Assembly: GCA_036732565.1 (NCBI GenBank)
Contig: DAINCF010000202.1
Location: forward strand, 1 to 11,911
Direction: 5' to 3'
Source: JAIVJN01 sp036732565
Lineage (GTDB): Bacteria > Acidobacteriota > Vicinamibacteria > Vicinamibacterales > UBA2999
Length of the DNA: 11,911 nucleotides
Positions 1 to 7,362 of the stretch are shown here, one piece after another. A program made the position numbers and the translations under genes. Numbering within the stretch: the stretch's first letter is position 1; the number at the start of each line of letters is the position of its first letter. The notes beneath the pieces were generated by a model. That model did not search any database. It was not told the DNA's origin and saw only the letters and a program-made list of their open reading frames with translations.

Positions 1-14
1 AGGGCCGGCGACGC

Positions 15-644
15 ATGGCGGAGGCGCTGCTCGTCGCGGGCGCACGCGCCGTCTCGGACATTGGTCTGTTGCTGCCGGCGAGCGACCCGGGTGGCCTCGA
101 TCTCGACAACTTCTACCAGCAGGTCGGCCCATTCCTTCAACAGGACAGCGCGCAACGACAGGTCTTCGATCTCGCCGCCCAACGAGGTCAGGTGTCGCTT
201 GGCTCGATACACAGCGGTGGGATCCTCGTCGGCATGGGTGACGGGTCGGTGCGCACGATCATGGAACGCTTCCTCGCAGACACGAAGCTCGCGCTGCAGT
301 TGGGTGCGTACGATGAGGATTGGATGAACCTGCCCGGCTTGTTGCCGGCCGTGCAGCGGCCACCGACACTCGTGAGCCTCGAGACGCTGTTCGAATTGAC
401 GACGACCCTCGTGCACAATCCACACGTCGAACGCAAGCTCCTGCACCACCTCCACAAAGCGGCGATCGCCGATCGCCGCGGCGACGACGAGCGTCGGCTC
501 GCGGCCATCGAGCGCTACCTCGAAGGCATCACCGACGGGACGAGCAATACGTTCCTGGCGGGCGAGAAAATACCGTCGGCGTTGTCGTTCGCGGACGCGT
601 GGACGCTCGAGGTCCTGGCTCGTTCGCTCGCACCGCCGCAGTAG
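15..644 (+). CDS. Small protein with H-X9-DG and DGTSNT motifs (DUF1559-related), possibly 5'-partial
   Basis: This 209-residue protein has no assigned function. It carries two motifs typical of the DUF1559 / prepilin-associated 'H-X9-DG' proteins of Planctomycetes and Acidobacteriota. The first is H66-x9-D76-G77, within a stretch reading HSGGILVGMGDGSVRTI. The second is ITDGTSNTFLAGEK at residues 172-185. In the usual family the DGTSNT motif comes before the C-terminal H-X9-DG, so the order here is reversed. Between them, around residues 120-170, is a charged helical stretch (KLLHHLHKAAIADRRGDDE) resembling the helix pairs that end many exported proteins. No signal peptide or type IV prepilin N-terminus is visible. 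The frame stays open upstream to the window edge, so the true start may lie outside. An AGGG at 1-4, ten bases before the ATG, is only weak support for the start used here. A role in an exported or surface structure is possible but unproven. Confidence 0.68.
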   Translation: MAEALLVAGARAVSDIGLLLPASDPGGLDLDNFYQQVGPFLQQDSAQRQVFDLAAQRGQVSLGSIHSGGILVGMGDGSVRTIMERFLADTKLALQLGAYDEDWMNLPGLLPAVQRPPTLVSLETLFELTTTLVHNPHVERKLLHHLHKAAIADRRGDDERRLAAIERYLEGITDGTSNTFLAGEKIPSALSFADAWTLEVLARSLAPPQ

Positions 645-701
645 CACGCGGCCCTCTGGGGCCGGCGTTCGTCCCTCCGCGTGACGGTTGATCACATGCC
701 G

Positions 702-738
702 AACGGCCGTGCTATCGCCAGGTGATAGCATGGCCGTT
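702..738 (+). terminator. 16-bp hairpin between the small gene and the TonB receptor
   Basis: Bases 702-717 pair with 723-738 around a 5-base loop (CCAGG). The core is TGCTATC...GATAGCA, perfect over 7 bp. As + strand RNA all 16 positions pair, two of them as G·U (709·731 and 717·723). On the other strand these would be C·A mismatches, so the structure fits + strand transcription. Six of the ten bases after the stem (739-748) are T, so it may be a weak intrinsic terminator for the upstream gene. It could equally be a leader structure or operator for the receptor gene, whose ATG is 34 bases downstream. Confidence 0.6.
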
Positions 739-760
739 TACTTGTTCTGCATTTGATGTG

Positions 761-766
761 AAGGAG
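761..766 (+). promoter_or_regulatory. Ribosome binding site that fixes the receptor start
   Basis: AAGGAG lies six bases before the ATG at 773, and the codons that follow encode a clean signal peptide. This favours ATG 773 over the in-frame GTG at 722, which sits inside the 702-738 hairpin and would put 17 extra residues ahead of the signal peptide. Confidence 0.85.
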
Positions 767-772
767 CTGATC

Positions 773-3691
773 ATGAGAGGGACTCTGGCGTTCACTCTGG
801 CCTTGCTGTTTGCGCTGACCACCGCCGCGGTTGCGCAGGTCACGCAGGAAGGCAGCATTCGCGGCGTCGTCCAGGACGAGCAGGGCGCGGTCCTGCCCGG
901 CGTCACGGTGACCGCGACGAGCCCGGCGGCGCCGCGGCCGGTCACGGCGGTTTCCGATGCCGAGGGCGTCTATCGCCTGCAGAACCTCCTGCCAGGCGAG
1001 TACGTCGTCGCGGCCGAGCTCCAAGGATTCTCGAGGCAGGAGCGCGCCGGCATCGTCATCACCGCGGGCCTGAATCTCACGGTCGATGTCGCGATGAAGA
1101 TCGGGACGCTGGACGAGACGATCACGGTAACCGGTGAAGTCCCGATGTTGGACACCGACAGCTCCTCGAAAGCGGTCAACATCTCGGGCGACCTGCAGCG
1201 CAGCCTGCCGCTGACCAGCCGCAAGGACTTCTCCGACTTCCTCGAGGTCACGCCGGGCGTCACCGCGCGCGGGTTCGATCAGGCGTCCGGTGGCCAGGTG
1301 TACATGGTGCGCGGGACCGATATCGAGAGCCACGTCACGCTCGTCGACGGCGCCGACATGGGATCGTTCCGACAGAACTGGGCCGGCCTCTACATGGGCC
1401 TCAGCACCGATGCGTTGGAAGACGTGCAGGTGAAGACCGGTGGCTCCGACGCCTCGTCGCCGATCGGGATGGGAGCGGTCACGCAGGTGGCGACCAAGTC
1501 CGGCACCAATCAACTGCGCGGATCCGGCGGCTTCGTGTTCACCGCGAAGGACTGGAATGGCAGCAATGCGGGACCGGGCGAGAGCGCGGCGACCACGGAG
1601 GTCTTCCAACCCGAAGGCGCGGTGGGTGGACCTGTGCTGCGCGATCGCGCGTGGTTCTTCGGCTCGTTCCGCTATACGCGTCGCAACGTCGGCATCTCGC
1701 GCGACGCGACGCAGCTGGCGGCCCTGCAAGCGCTGCGTTCCGGATTCGAGCCGTTCGACAACCAGAGTCGCAGCAAGTACTACTTCGCCAAGGGCACGGT
1801 GCAACTGACCCCGCGGCATCAGGTCACGGGCTTTTATCAGTACGATCTCAATCCGGACGAGACCAACTGGGCGTATTCGGCCGACAAGTTGTACGTCTCG
1901 GCCTTCGGGGGCAAGGGCGTGTCTTCGCGCTTGACCTCGATCTGGACGGACCGGTTGACGACCCGCATCATGGGTTCGTACAACGACAAGTCGTCCAACG
2001 GCACGTTGGACGCCTACGACAAGTATCCGGGCACAGGGCCGGAGCTGAGCATCTTCAGCAGCACCGCGATTTCCGGCGGCAACCCCACGGGGTCGGGTGA
2101 AGTGGCCGAGTTGAACAACCTGTTCCAGCGCACCGCGCAGCCGGCCAGTAAATTCACCGTCAGCGCCGATGCCACGTACTACGCGTCGGGTTGGCTCGGC
2201 TCGCACGAGCTGCAGACTGGTGTCTACCTGCAGCAGTACGACTACTCGTCGACCATCACCTACTCGAACGATGGTGACGCGATCGCGGACGGCGTGTTGC
2301 GCAATCCTGCCGATCCGGCGGCCGGCTACATCGTCTTCCGTCGTCGTGTTTACGATCGGCCGTCGGTGCTCGCCGTCGATGTCAACGCGCACGACTATGC
2401 GTTCTACGTGCAGGACTCGTGGAAGCCCACGGGTCGCCTGACGGTGAACGCCGGCCTCCGTTTCGATCAGGTCACGATCAGCGATCGGCTTTTCGACACG
2501 ACGACGATGGACTCGTGGCATATCGGGCCGCGTCTCGGTGTCAACTACTCCTTGACCGAGGATCACGCGAATATCGTGCGCGGATCGTGGGGGCGCGTGC
2601 ACGACCTCCTCAATGGCACACTGTTGCCGACCGCCGGTAACGCGGTGGCCGGCTACACCGACTTCTTCTTCAGCCCCGTGGACGGTTCGCCGAGGAACCA
2701 GGTCACGCAGCCGGCGGCAACGAGGACGTCGAGCGATCGGATCCTGGATCCCGATCGGCATCAGCCATTCATCAACGAGTGGGCCGTGGCCTACCAACGT
2801 CAGTTTCCGGGACAGCTCGCGGTAGACGTGTCCTGGGTGAACCGCCAGTACCGCGATCGGCCCGCACTGGTCGAGTCGAACGGCATCTACGACGGCGGCG
2901 TGTTCCGCGGGGTGATCGACCCGACCCAGAACTTGATCTTCCTCAACACCAACAACGAGTGGAACTGGTTCGTCTACAACGGTTTCGAAGTCACGGTGTC
3001 GAAGCGGACGAAGAACCTCCAGATGCTCGGCAGCTACGGCCGCAACTTCCAGCACATCGACGGCGATTGGCAGCCGAACGATCCGGCGTCGTTCGTTCAG
3101 CCGGAGGCGTTCCCGAACGACAGGGGGCTAGGCACGATCCGGGGCAGCACGACGGCCGGGCAGAACGTGTCGAACAGCCTGTCCGGGACGGAGGACACGC
3201 GCTCGCCGTCGTGGCAGAAGCACGTCCTGCGTCTCGGCGGCAGCTACAACGCGCCGTGGAACCTCGTGTTTTCCGCGCAGTACTCCCTGCAGTCGGGCCC
3301 GTACACGGGTCCGGTCGTGACGCAACTCGCGGCGGCCGATCCTGCTTTCGGTCCGGCCACGATCACGAAGTCGAACGGGCAGACGATGTCGAATCCTCTG
3401 TTCACCACGATTCGATTCGTCGGCCCCACGCGCGGTGACGGGCAAATCGAGGCGGACACCTTGCAGGTGCTCAACCTGCGGTTTGGACGAAACTTCCGTT
3501 TCGGCGAGCAACGGCTGGAAGTCGCCTTCGACATCTTCAACGCGCTGAACGGCGACACGTTCCAGCAGTTCAAGAGCGGCGGCAACCAAACCTACAGCCC
3601 GAACTTCGGGGAGAATGCGGACGGGACAATGCAGGGCCAGAGCCGCCAGTTCGCGCGGGCCGGGCAATTGTCAGTGCGTTTCGTATTCTAG
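773..3691 (+). CDS. Oar-like TonB-dependent outer-membrane receptor with carboxypeptidase-regulatory-like domain
   Basis: This 972-residue protein is predicted to be an outer-membrane beta-barrel that imports a large substrate with energy from TonB. A signal peptide covers residues 1-21, with likely cleavage after AVA. Residues about 27-110 form a carboxypeptidase-regulatory-like beta-sandwich (GSIRGVVQDEQGAVLPGVTV, later GVYRLQNLLPGEYVV). A short ETITVTGE segment near residue 115 sits where a TonB-box-like element is often found. The plug spans about 115-250 and includes PGVTARGF, a VRGTDIES stretch and LVDGADM near residue 190. The rest is barrel. The protein ends in aromatic F (SVRFVF), the usual BamA recognition signature. 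Length and domain order match the large receptor families of Acidobacteriota and Bacteroidota. The substrate cannot be read from sequence. The downstream exported amidohydrolase suggests an amide or peptide compound, but that is inference. Confidence 0.95.
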   Translation: MRGTLAFTLALLFALTTAAVAQVTQEGSIRGVVQDEQGAVLPGVTVTATSPAAPRPVTAVSDAEGVYRLQNLLPGEYVVAAELQGFSRQERAGIVITAGLNLTVDVAMKIGTLDETITVTGEVPMLDTDSSSKAVNISGDLQRSLPLTSRKDFSDFLEVTPGVTARGFDQASGGQVYMVRGTDIESHVTLVDGADMGSFRQNWAGLYMGLSTDALEDVQVKTGGSDASSPIGMGAVTQVATKSGTNQLRGSGGFVFTAKDWNGSNAGPGESAATTEVFQPEGAVGGPVLRDRAWFFGSFRYTRRNVGISRDATQLAALQALRSGFEPFDNQSRSKYYFAKGTVQLTPRHQVTGFYQYDLNPDETNWAYSADKLYVSAFGGKGVSSRLTSIWTDRLTTRIMGSYNDKSSNGTLDAYDKYPGTGPELSIFSSTAISGGNPTGSGEVAELNNLFQRTAQPASKFTVSADATYYASGWLGSHELQTGVYLQQYDYSSTITYSNDGDAIADGVLRNPADPAAGYIVFRRRVYDRPSVLAVDVNAHDYAFYVQDSWKPTGRLTVNAGLRFDQVTISDRLFDTTTMDSWHIGPRLGVNYSLTEDHANIVRGSWGRVHDLLNGTLLPTAGNAVAGYTDFFFSPVDGSPRNQVTQPAATRTSSDRILDPDRHQPFINEWAVAYQRQFPGQLAVDVSWVNRQYRDRPALVESNGIYDGGVFRGVIDPTQNLIFLNTNNEWNWFVYNGFEVTVSKRTKNLQMLGSYGRNFQHIDGDWQPNDPASFVQPEAFPNDRGLGTIRGSTTAGQNVSNSLSGTEDTRSPSWQKHVLRLGGSYNAPWNLVFSAQYSLQSGPYTGPVVTQLAAADPAFGPATITKSNGQTMSNPLFTTIRFVGPTRGDGQIEADTLQVLNLRFGRNFRFGEQRLEVAFDIFNALNGDTFQQFKSGGNQTYSPNFGENADGTMQGQSRQFARAGQLSVRFVF

Positions 3692-3695
3692 GTGT

Positions 3696-3788
3696 CGTAC
3701 GTAGCGCAGGCCTTTAGGCCTGCCTCTGCTTCGGCGCGCGAGCGTCGATGGCTACCCGAGGCAGGCCTGAAGGCCTGCGCTACGTACG
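3696..3788. repeat. 31-bp inverted repeat, REP/BIME-like
   Basis: Arms 3696-3726 and 3758-3788 are inverted copies of 31 bp with a single difference, separated by a 31-base spacer. The odd pair (3715/3769) is T·G, a wobble in + strand RNA. Each arm also holds its own palindrome, for example GCAGGCCTTTAGGCCTGC at 3706-3723, so the element can fold as one long stem or as two small hairpins. Translated, both strands give peptides such as VAQAFRPA and GLKACATY. I recognise these as frequent spurious read-throughs in Acidobacteriota annotations, which implies a dispersed genomic repeat. It starts five bases after the receptor stop and ends 28 bases before the next gene. It may act as a transcript-end or RNA-stability element. 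Confidence 0.85.
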
Positions 3789-3816
3789 GCTTCCAATCCG
3801 TTATCCTCCCATCACT

Positions 3817-6800
3817 ATGCGCTCTCGACTCCTCGTCACGATGGGCGCGATCGGCACGGCTGCGATCGCGCTGTTGGGCTCCGAGCAGATGTCCGCGCGG
3901 CAACAGCCGGAACAATCGAAAGACGCGTCGGCGGACCAGACGTGGGACGTCACGAAACCGCGCGGCACGACGCGTGAGATCGCGTTCACGACCAGCGAAG
4001 GCACCTGGATGTCCGTCGATCTCTCGCCCGACGGCTCAACCATCGTCTTCGACCTGCTCGGGCACATCTACCGCATGCCTTCGTCCGGAGGCGAAGCGCA
4101 GAGCTTGACGCAAGACAGTGGAATTGCGATCAACTCCCACCCGCGCTGGTCGCCCGATGGCCAGGCGATCGCGTTCGTCTCCGATCGCAAGGGCCAGATG
4201 AACCTCTGGCTGATGGACGCGGACGGATCGAACCCCCGGGCGGTGCTGTCCAACGCCGACGTCCGCGTCACCGAGCCGGCGTGGACGCCGGATGGGCGCT
4301 TCATCCTCGTCCGTCGACAGGACGTGAAGCCCGGCGGTGGCGGGACGGGATCCGGCATCTGGATGTACGCCCGTGACGGCGGCGAAGGCGTGGAGCTGAT
4401 CGGCCGCGATGTGCGCGGCGCGGACTGGCCGTCGGTGTCACACGATGGCCGCTTCGTCTACTTTCAGGTCAGCACCGCCAATCCCGACACGTGGTCGGGT
4501 CGTGCCGACGTCATGCAAGGCGCGCGGCAGATCCGTCGTCTCGATCTGAAGAGCGGTGACGTGCTGGAGATCACGTCGGGCGAATCGCTGCAGCAGGGAC
4601 AGACATCCAGCGGCGGCGCGCTGGCGGCGGAGATCTCGCCCGATGGCCGCTGGCTCGCGTTCGCGCGGCGCATTCCGGACGGCACCGTCTCTTACAAGGG
4701 CGTGAAGTTCGGGCCTCGCACGGCGCTGTGGCTGCGAGATCTGCAGACCGGGGCCGAGCGTCTGTTGATGGATCCCATCGACGTGGACATGGGCGAGGGC
4801 ATGAAGGTCTTGCGCGATCTGCCCGGTTACTCGTGGGCCCGCGATGGCAAGTCGATTGTCATCGCGCAGGGCGGCAGAATCCGCCGGGTCAGTGTGGAGA
4901 CCGGTGCGGTGGCGACCATTCCGTTCACGGCGCGCGTGCAGCGGACGATCTCGGAGATGGCCGGCCAGCCGCAAGATCTGTCGAGCGAGACGTTTGCAGT
5001 GAAGTTTCCGCGCTGGACCACGTCATCGCCGGATGGCCGCCGGCTGGCGTTCCAGGCCGCGGGACGAATCTGGATCATGGATCTGCCTTCGGGGACACCG
5101 CGTCGATTGACACCAACGACCTTCGAGCCTTTCGAGATGTCGCCCGCGTGGTCGCCGGATGGCAAGAGCATCGCGTTCGTGAGCTGGGCGGACCTCGCGC
5201 TCGGTCAGGTCTGGAGCGCTCCGGCAGATGGCGGCGCCGCGCCGCGGCAGCTCACGAGTACCGCCGGCGAATACCTCAACACCATCTGGAGCCCGGACGG
5301 TCAGACCATCGTCGTCACGCGCGGCGCTGGGGCGACATTGCAAGGACGCAATGTGGCCGCGAATCAATACTACGCGCTGGTCAAGCTCCCCGCCGCCGGC
5401 GGCGATGTGCAGACGATCACCACGGTGAACCGCCCGTTCCAGGGCGGGCGTCCGCTGATGCCACGCCGGCCGATCCTGCAGGCGCATTTCGGACCGGAGG
5501 GGCGCCTCTTCTATCCGGAGACGTTCGGGCCCGACAAGGCGAACACCGAAGCGCGCACGGAGATCGTGTCGATCGATCTCGATGGCCGCGATCGCCGCGC
5601 CTACGTCGTGCTACCGCACGCGGACGAAGCGGCGGTGTCACCGGACGGCCGGTGGCTCGCGTTCGAGGAGGGCGACAATGTCTTCCTGATGGCGTTTCCG
5701 ATGATGGGGACGGGGGCGACGCCGGTTCGGATCGAAAAGCGCAAAGGCCGTCTGCCGGTGACACCGCTTTCGACCCAGGGCGGATCGTTTCCACGATGGC
5801 GTGATCCACGGACGGTCGAATTCGTCAGCGGTCCGCGCTACTACACCTACAACGCCGAGACCAAAGACGCGCGCGAGCTGCCAATCACCCTCACGTTGCC
5901 GCGCGCCATCGCCAAAGGGACCTTGGCGTTCACTGGCGCGCGATTGCTCACGATGGATCAGCGGCGCGTGATCGATCGCGGCGCGGTCGTCATCAAGAAC
6001 GGCCGGATCACCTGCGTCGGTCCGTGCAGCACCGCGGGCGTCGACCGTGTCATCGACGTGAAGGGCCAGACCGTCATGCCCGGCCTGATCGACATGCACG
6101 CACACCATCACCGCGATCACGAAGGCGTGCTGCCGAAGAAGAACTGGGAGTCGGCCATCTACCTCGCGTACGGCGTCACGACCACGATGGACAATTCCAT
6201 GTGGTCGGGGCACGTGTTCCCACAGGCGGAGCTGGTTGAAAGCGGAGAGGTGCTCGGTCCGCGACAGTTCAGCAGCGGCGATCCGCTGTACTCGGGTGAC
6301 GGCCAGCGTCAGAACGAGATCACGAGCTACGACGTGTCGGAACAGAACGTCGCGCGTCTCCACGCGTGGGGCGCGGTGACGATAAAGCAGTACTTACAGC
6401 CGCGCCGCGACCAGCGGCAGTGGATCACCGACGCCGCCCGCAAGCGCGGCATGCGTGTGACGGCCGAAGGCGGCGACCTCGAATACAACCTGAGCATGAT
6501 CATGGACGGCCATACCGGCTGGGAGCATCCGCTGAGCTATGCGCCGATCCACGACGATGCCGCGCAGTTCTTCGGGCTGGCGAAGGCGACGTACTCGGTC
6601 ACCTTTCTCGTCGGCGGGCCAGGGCCGTGGAACGAGGAATACTTTTTCCAGCAGTCGGACGTCTGGCGCGACGAGAAGCTGCGGCGCTTCACCCCGTGGC
6701 GCATGCTCATTCCTGGCACGCGCCGCCGGATGATGCGGCCCATCACCGACTACAGCTTCCCGATGCTGGCCCGCGGCCTTGGCGATATCGTCGCGCGCGG

Positions 6801-7245
6801 CGGCTACGGCGCCATCGGATCGCACGGCCAGCAGCACGGGCTCGGATCGCATTGGGAGACGTGGGCGGCCGCGTCGGCGATGGGCCCGATGGGCGCGCTC
6901 GAGGTCGCCACGCTGCACGGCGCACACTTCCTGGGGCTCGAGCGCGAGCTGGGATCATTGACCGTTGGCAAGCTGGCCGACCTCGTCGTGCTGACGGCGA
7001 ACCCGCTCGACGACATTCGCAACACGACCAGTCTTCGCTACGTCGTGAAGCACGGCACGGTGTGGGACGCGTCGACGCTCGATCAGGTGTGGCCGGTGGC
7101 GAAGCCGTACGGCGACTATCCCTGGGTCAATCCCGACGCGTTGAAGACGGACGACAAGCCGATTGGGAACGAGGTCCGGCTGAAGCCGGACCCCACGCCA
7201 GCAACGCCTTCCTCCGTACGTGGAGTCCGGCCTCAGCCGCACTAA
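3817..7245 (+). CDS. Exported PD40 beta-propeller / amidohydrolase fusion
   Basis: The protein has 1142 residues. The N-terminus (MRSRLLVTMGAIGTAAIALL) looks like a Sec signal peptide. Residues about 50-690 contain some ten TolB/PD40-type propeller repeats with cores such as WSPDGQAIAFVSD, ISPDGRWLAFARR and WSPDGKSIAFVSW. From about 705 an amidohydrolase-superfamily barrel follows. It has GARLLTMD, the metal-binding pair H761-A-H763 in PGLIDMHAHHH, a candidate bridging K857 (TIKQ) and H899/H904 (HTGWEH). Where relatives usually have a GTD aspartate, the sequence is GSHGQQHG with H1003. A C-terminal ELGSLTVGKLADLVVL block is typical of the family. The product is probably a periplasmic metal-dependent hydrolase of a cyclic amide or peptide, but the substrate is unknown. 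No clear Shine-Dalgarno precedes ATG 3817. An upstream in-frame ATG at 3748 lies inside the inverted repeat and is unlikely. ATG 3841 is another option. The last 24 residues (from E1119) are encoded by repeat DNA. Confidence 0.93.
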   Translation: MRSRLLVTMGAIGTAAIALLGSEQMSARQQPEQSKDASADQTWDVTKPRGTTREIAFTTSEGTWMSVDLSPDGSTIVFDLLGHIYRMPSSGGEAQSLTQDSGIAINSHPRWSPDGQAIAFVSDRKGQMNLWLMDADGSNPRAVLSNADVRVTEPAWTPDGRFILVRRQDVKPGGGGTGSGIWMYARDGGEGVELIGRDVRGADWPSVSHDGRFVYFQVSTANPDTWSGRADVMQGARQIRRLDLKSGDVLEITSGESLQQGQTSSGGALAAEISPDGRWLAFARRIPDGTVSYKGVKFGPRTALWLRDLQTGAERLLMDPIDVDMGEGMKVLRDLPGYSWARDGKSIVIAQGGRIRRVSVETGAVATIPFTARVQRTISEMAGQPQDLSSETFAVKFPRWTTSSPDGRRLAFQAAGRIWIMDLPSGTPRRLTPTTFEPFEMSPAWSPDGKSIAFVSWADLALGQVWSAPADGGAAPRQLTSTAGEYLNTIWSPDGQTIVVTRGAGATLQGRNVAANQYYALVKLPAAGGDVQTITTVNRPFQGGRPLMPRRPILQAHFGPEGRLFYPETFGPDKANTEARTEIVSIDLDGRDRRAYVVLPHADEAAVSPDGRWLAFEEGDNVFLMAFPMMGTGATPVRIEKRKGRLPVTPLSTQGGSFPRWRDPRTVEFVSGPRYYTYNAETKDARELPITLTLPRAIAKGTLAFTGARLLTMDQRRVIDRGAVVIKNGRITCVGPCSTAGVDRVIDVKGQTVMPGLIDMHAHHHRDHEGVLPKKNWESAIYLAYGVTTTMDNSMWSGHVFPQAELVESGEVLGPRQFSSGDPLYSGDGQRQNEITSYDVSEQNVARLHAWGAVTIKQYLQPRRDQRQWITDAARKRGMRVTAEGGDLEYNLSMIMDGHTGWEHPLSYAPIHDDAAQFFGLAKATYSVTFLVGGPGPWNEEYFFQQSDVWRDEKLRRFTPWRMLIPGTRRRMMRPITDYSFPMLARGLGDIVARGGYGAIGSHGQQHGLGSHWETWAAASAMGPMGALEVATLHGAHFLGLERELGSLTVGKLADLVVLTANPLDDIRNTTSLRYVVKHGTVWDASTLDQVWPVAKPYGDYPWVNPDALKTDDKPIGNEVRLKPDPTPATPSSVRGVRPQPH

Positions 7246-7342
7246 ACGCGAGCAACGCCTTTCGTGCGTGGGGTTCGGCCTCGGCCCGCACTAAACGCCA
7301 GCAACGCCTTTCGTGCGTGGGGTCCGGCTTCAGCCGGACCAA
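7173..7342. repeat. REP-like cluster: three tandem units plus an inverted half unit
   Basis: Three head-to-tail copies of a roughly 50-bp unit lie at 7195-7245 (51 bp), 7246-7294 (49 bp) and 7295-7342 (48 bp). Each starts ACGC(C/G)AGCAACGCCTT and ends in a GTCCGGCTTCAGCCGGAC-like palindrome, which is best preserved in the third unit. The first 26 bases, 7173-7198, are an exact inverted copy of 7315-7340. The left part codes the end of the propeller/amidohydrolase fusion (VRLKPDPT), and the first unit supplies its TAA stop. The cluster fills the space between two convergent genes, where such palindromes often act as two-way transcript ends. Confidence 0.88.
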
Positions 7343-7362
7343 GGCCGGCGTTGGCCGGCCTT
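7341..7362. terminator. 9-bp GC-rich hairpin between convergent genes
   Basis: AAGGCCGGC (7341-7349) pairs exactly with GCCGGCCTT (7354-7362) around a 4-base loop. Read on the + strand it ends in TTT before ACTG, so it could end transcripts of the fusion hydrolase gene. Read on the - strand it overlaps the last base of the stop codon (7362-7364) of the leftward amidohydrolase and would follow it immediately. There is no long T tract on either side, so its strength is uncertain. Confidence 0.6.

Noticed and set aside
722..772. GTG at 722 as the receptor start
   Set aside because: It lies inside a hairpin, has no ribosome binding site, and would hide the signal peptide. ATG 773 has AAGGAG six bases upstream.
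692..3055. 787-codon ORF on the - strand opposite the TonB receptor
   Set aside because: Its translation is rich in R, V, H and D with no recognisable domain, as expected for the antisense of a high-GC gene. The + strand frame has a signal peptide, domains and a ribosome binding site.
3748..3816. ATG at 3748 as the start of the fusion hydrolase
   Set aside because: The extra 23 residues are coded by the inverted repeat and its edge, and they precede a proper signal peptide beginning at 3817.
3688..4108. Short ORFs on both strands over the 31-bp inverted repeat (VAQAFRPA and GLKACATY peptides)
   Set aside because: The two strands give the same peptide because the DNA is an inverted repeat. 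This is repeat translation, not a gene.
7195..7342. CRISPR-like array
   Set aside because: The units follow each other with no unique spacers, are only three in number, and contain gene-end palindromes. No cas gene is present.
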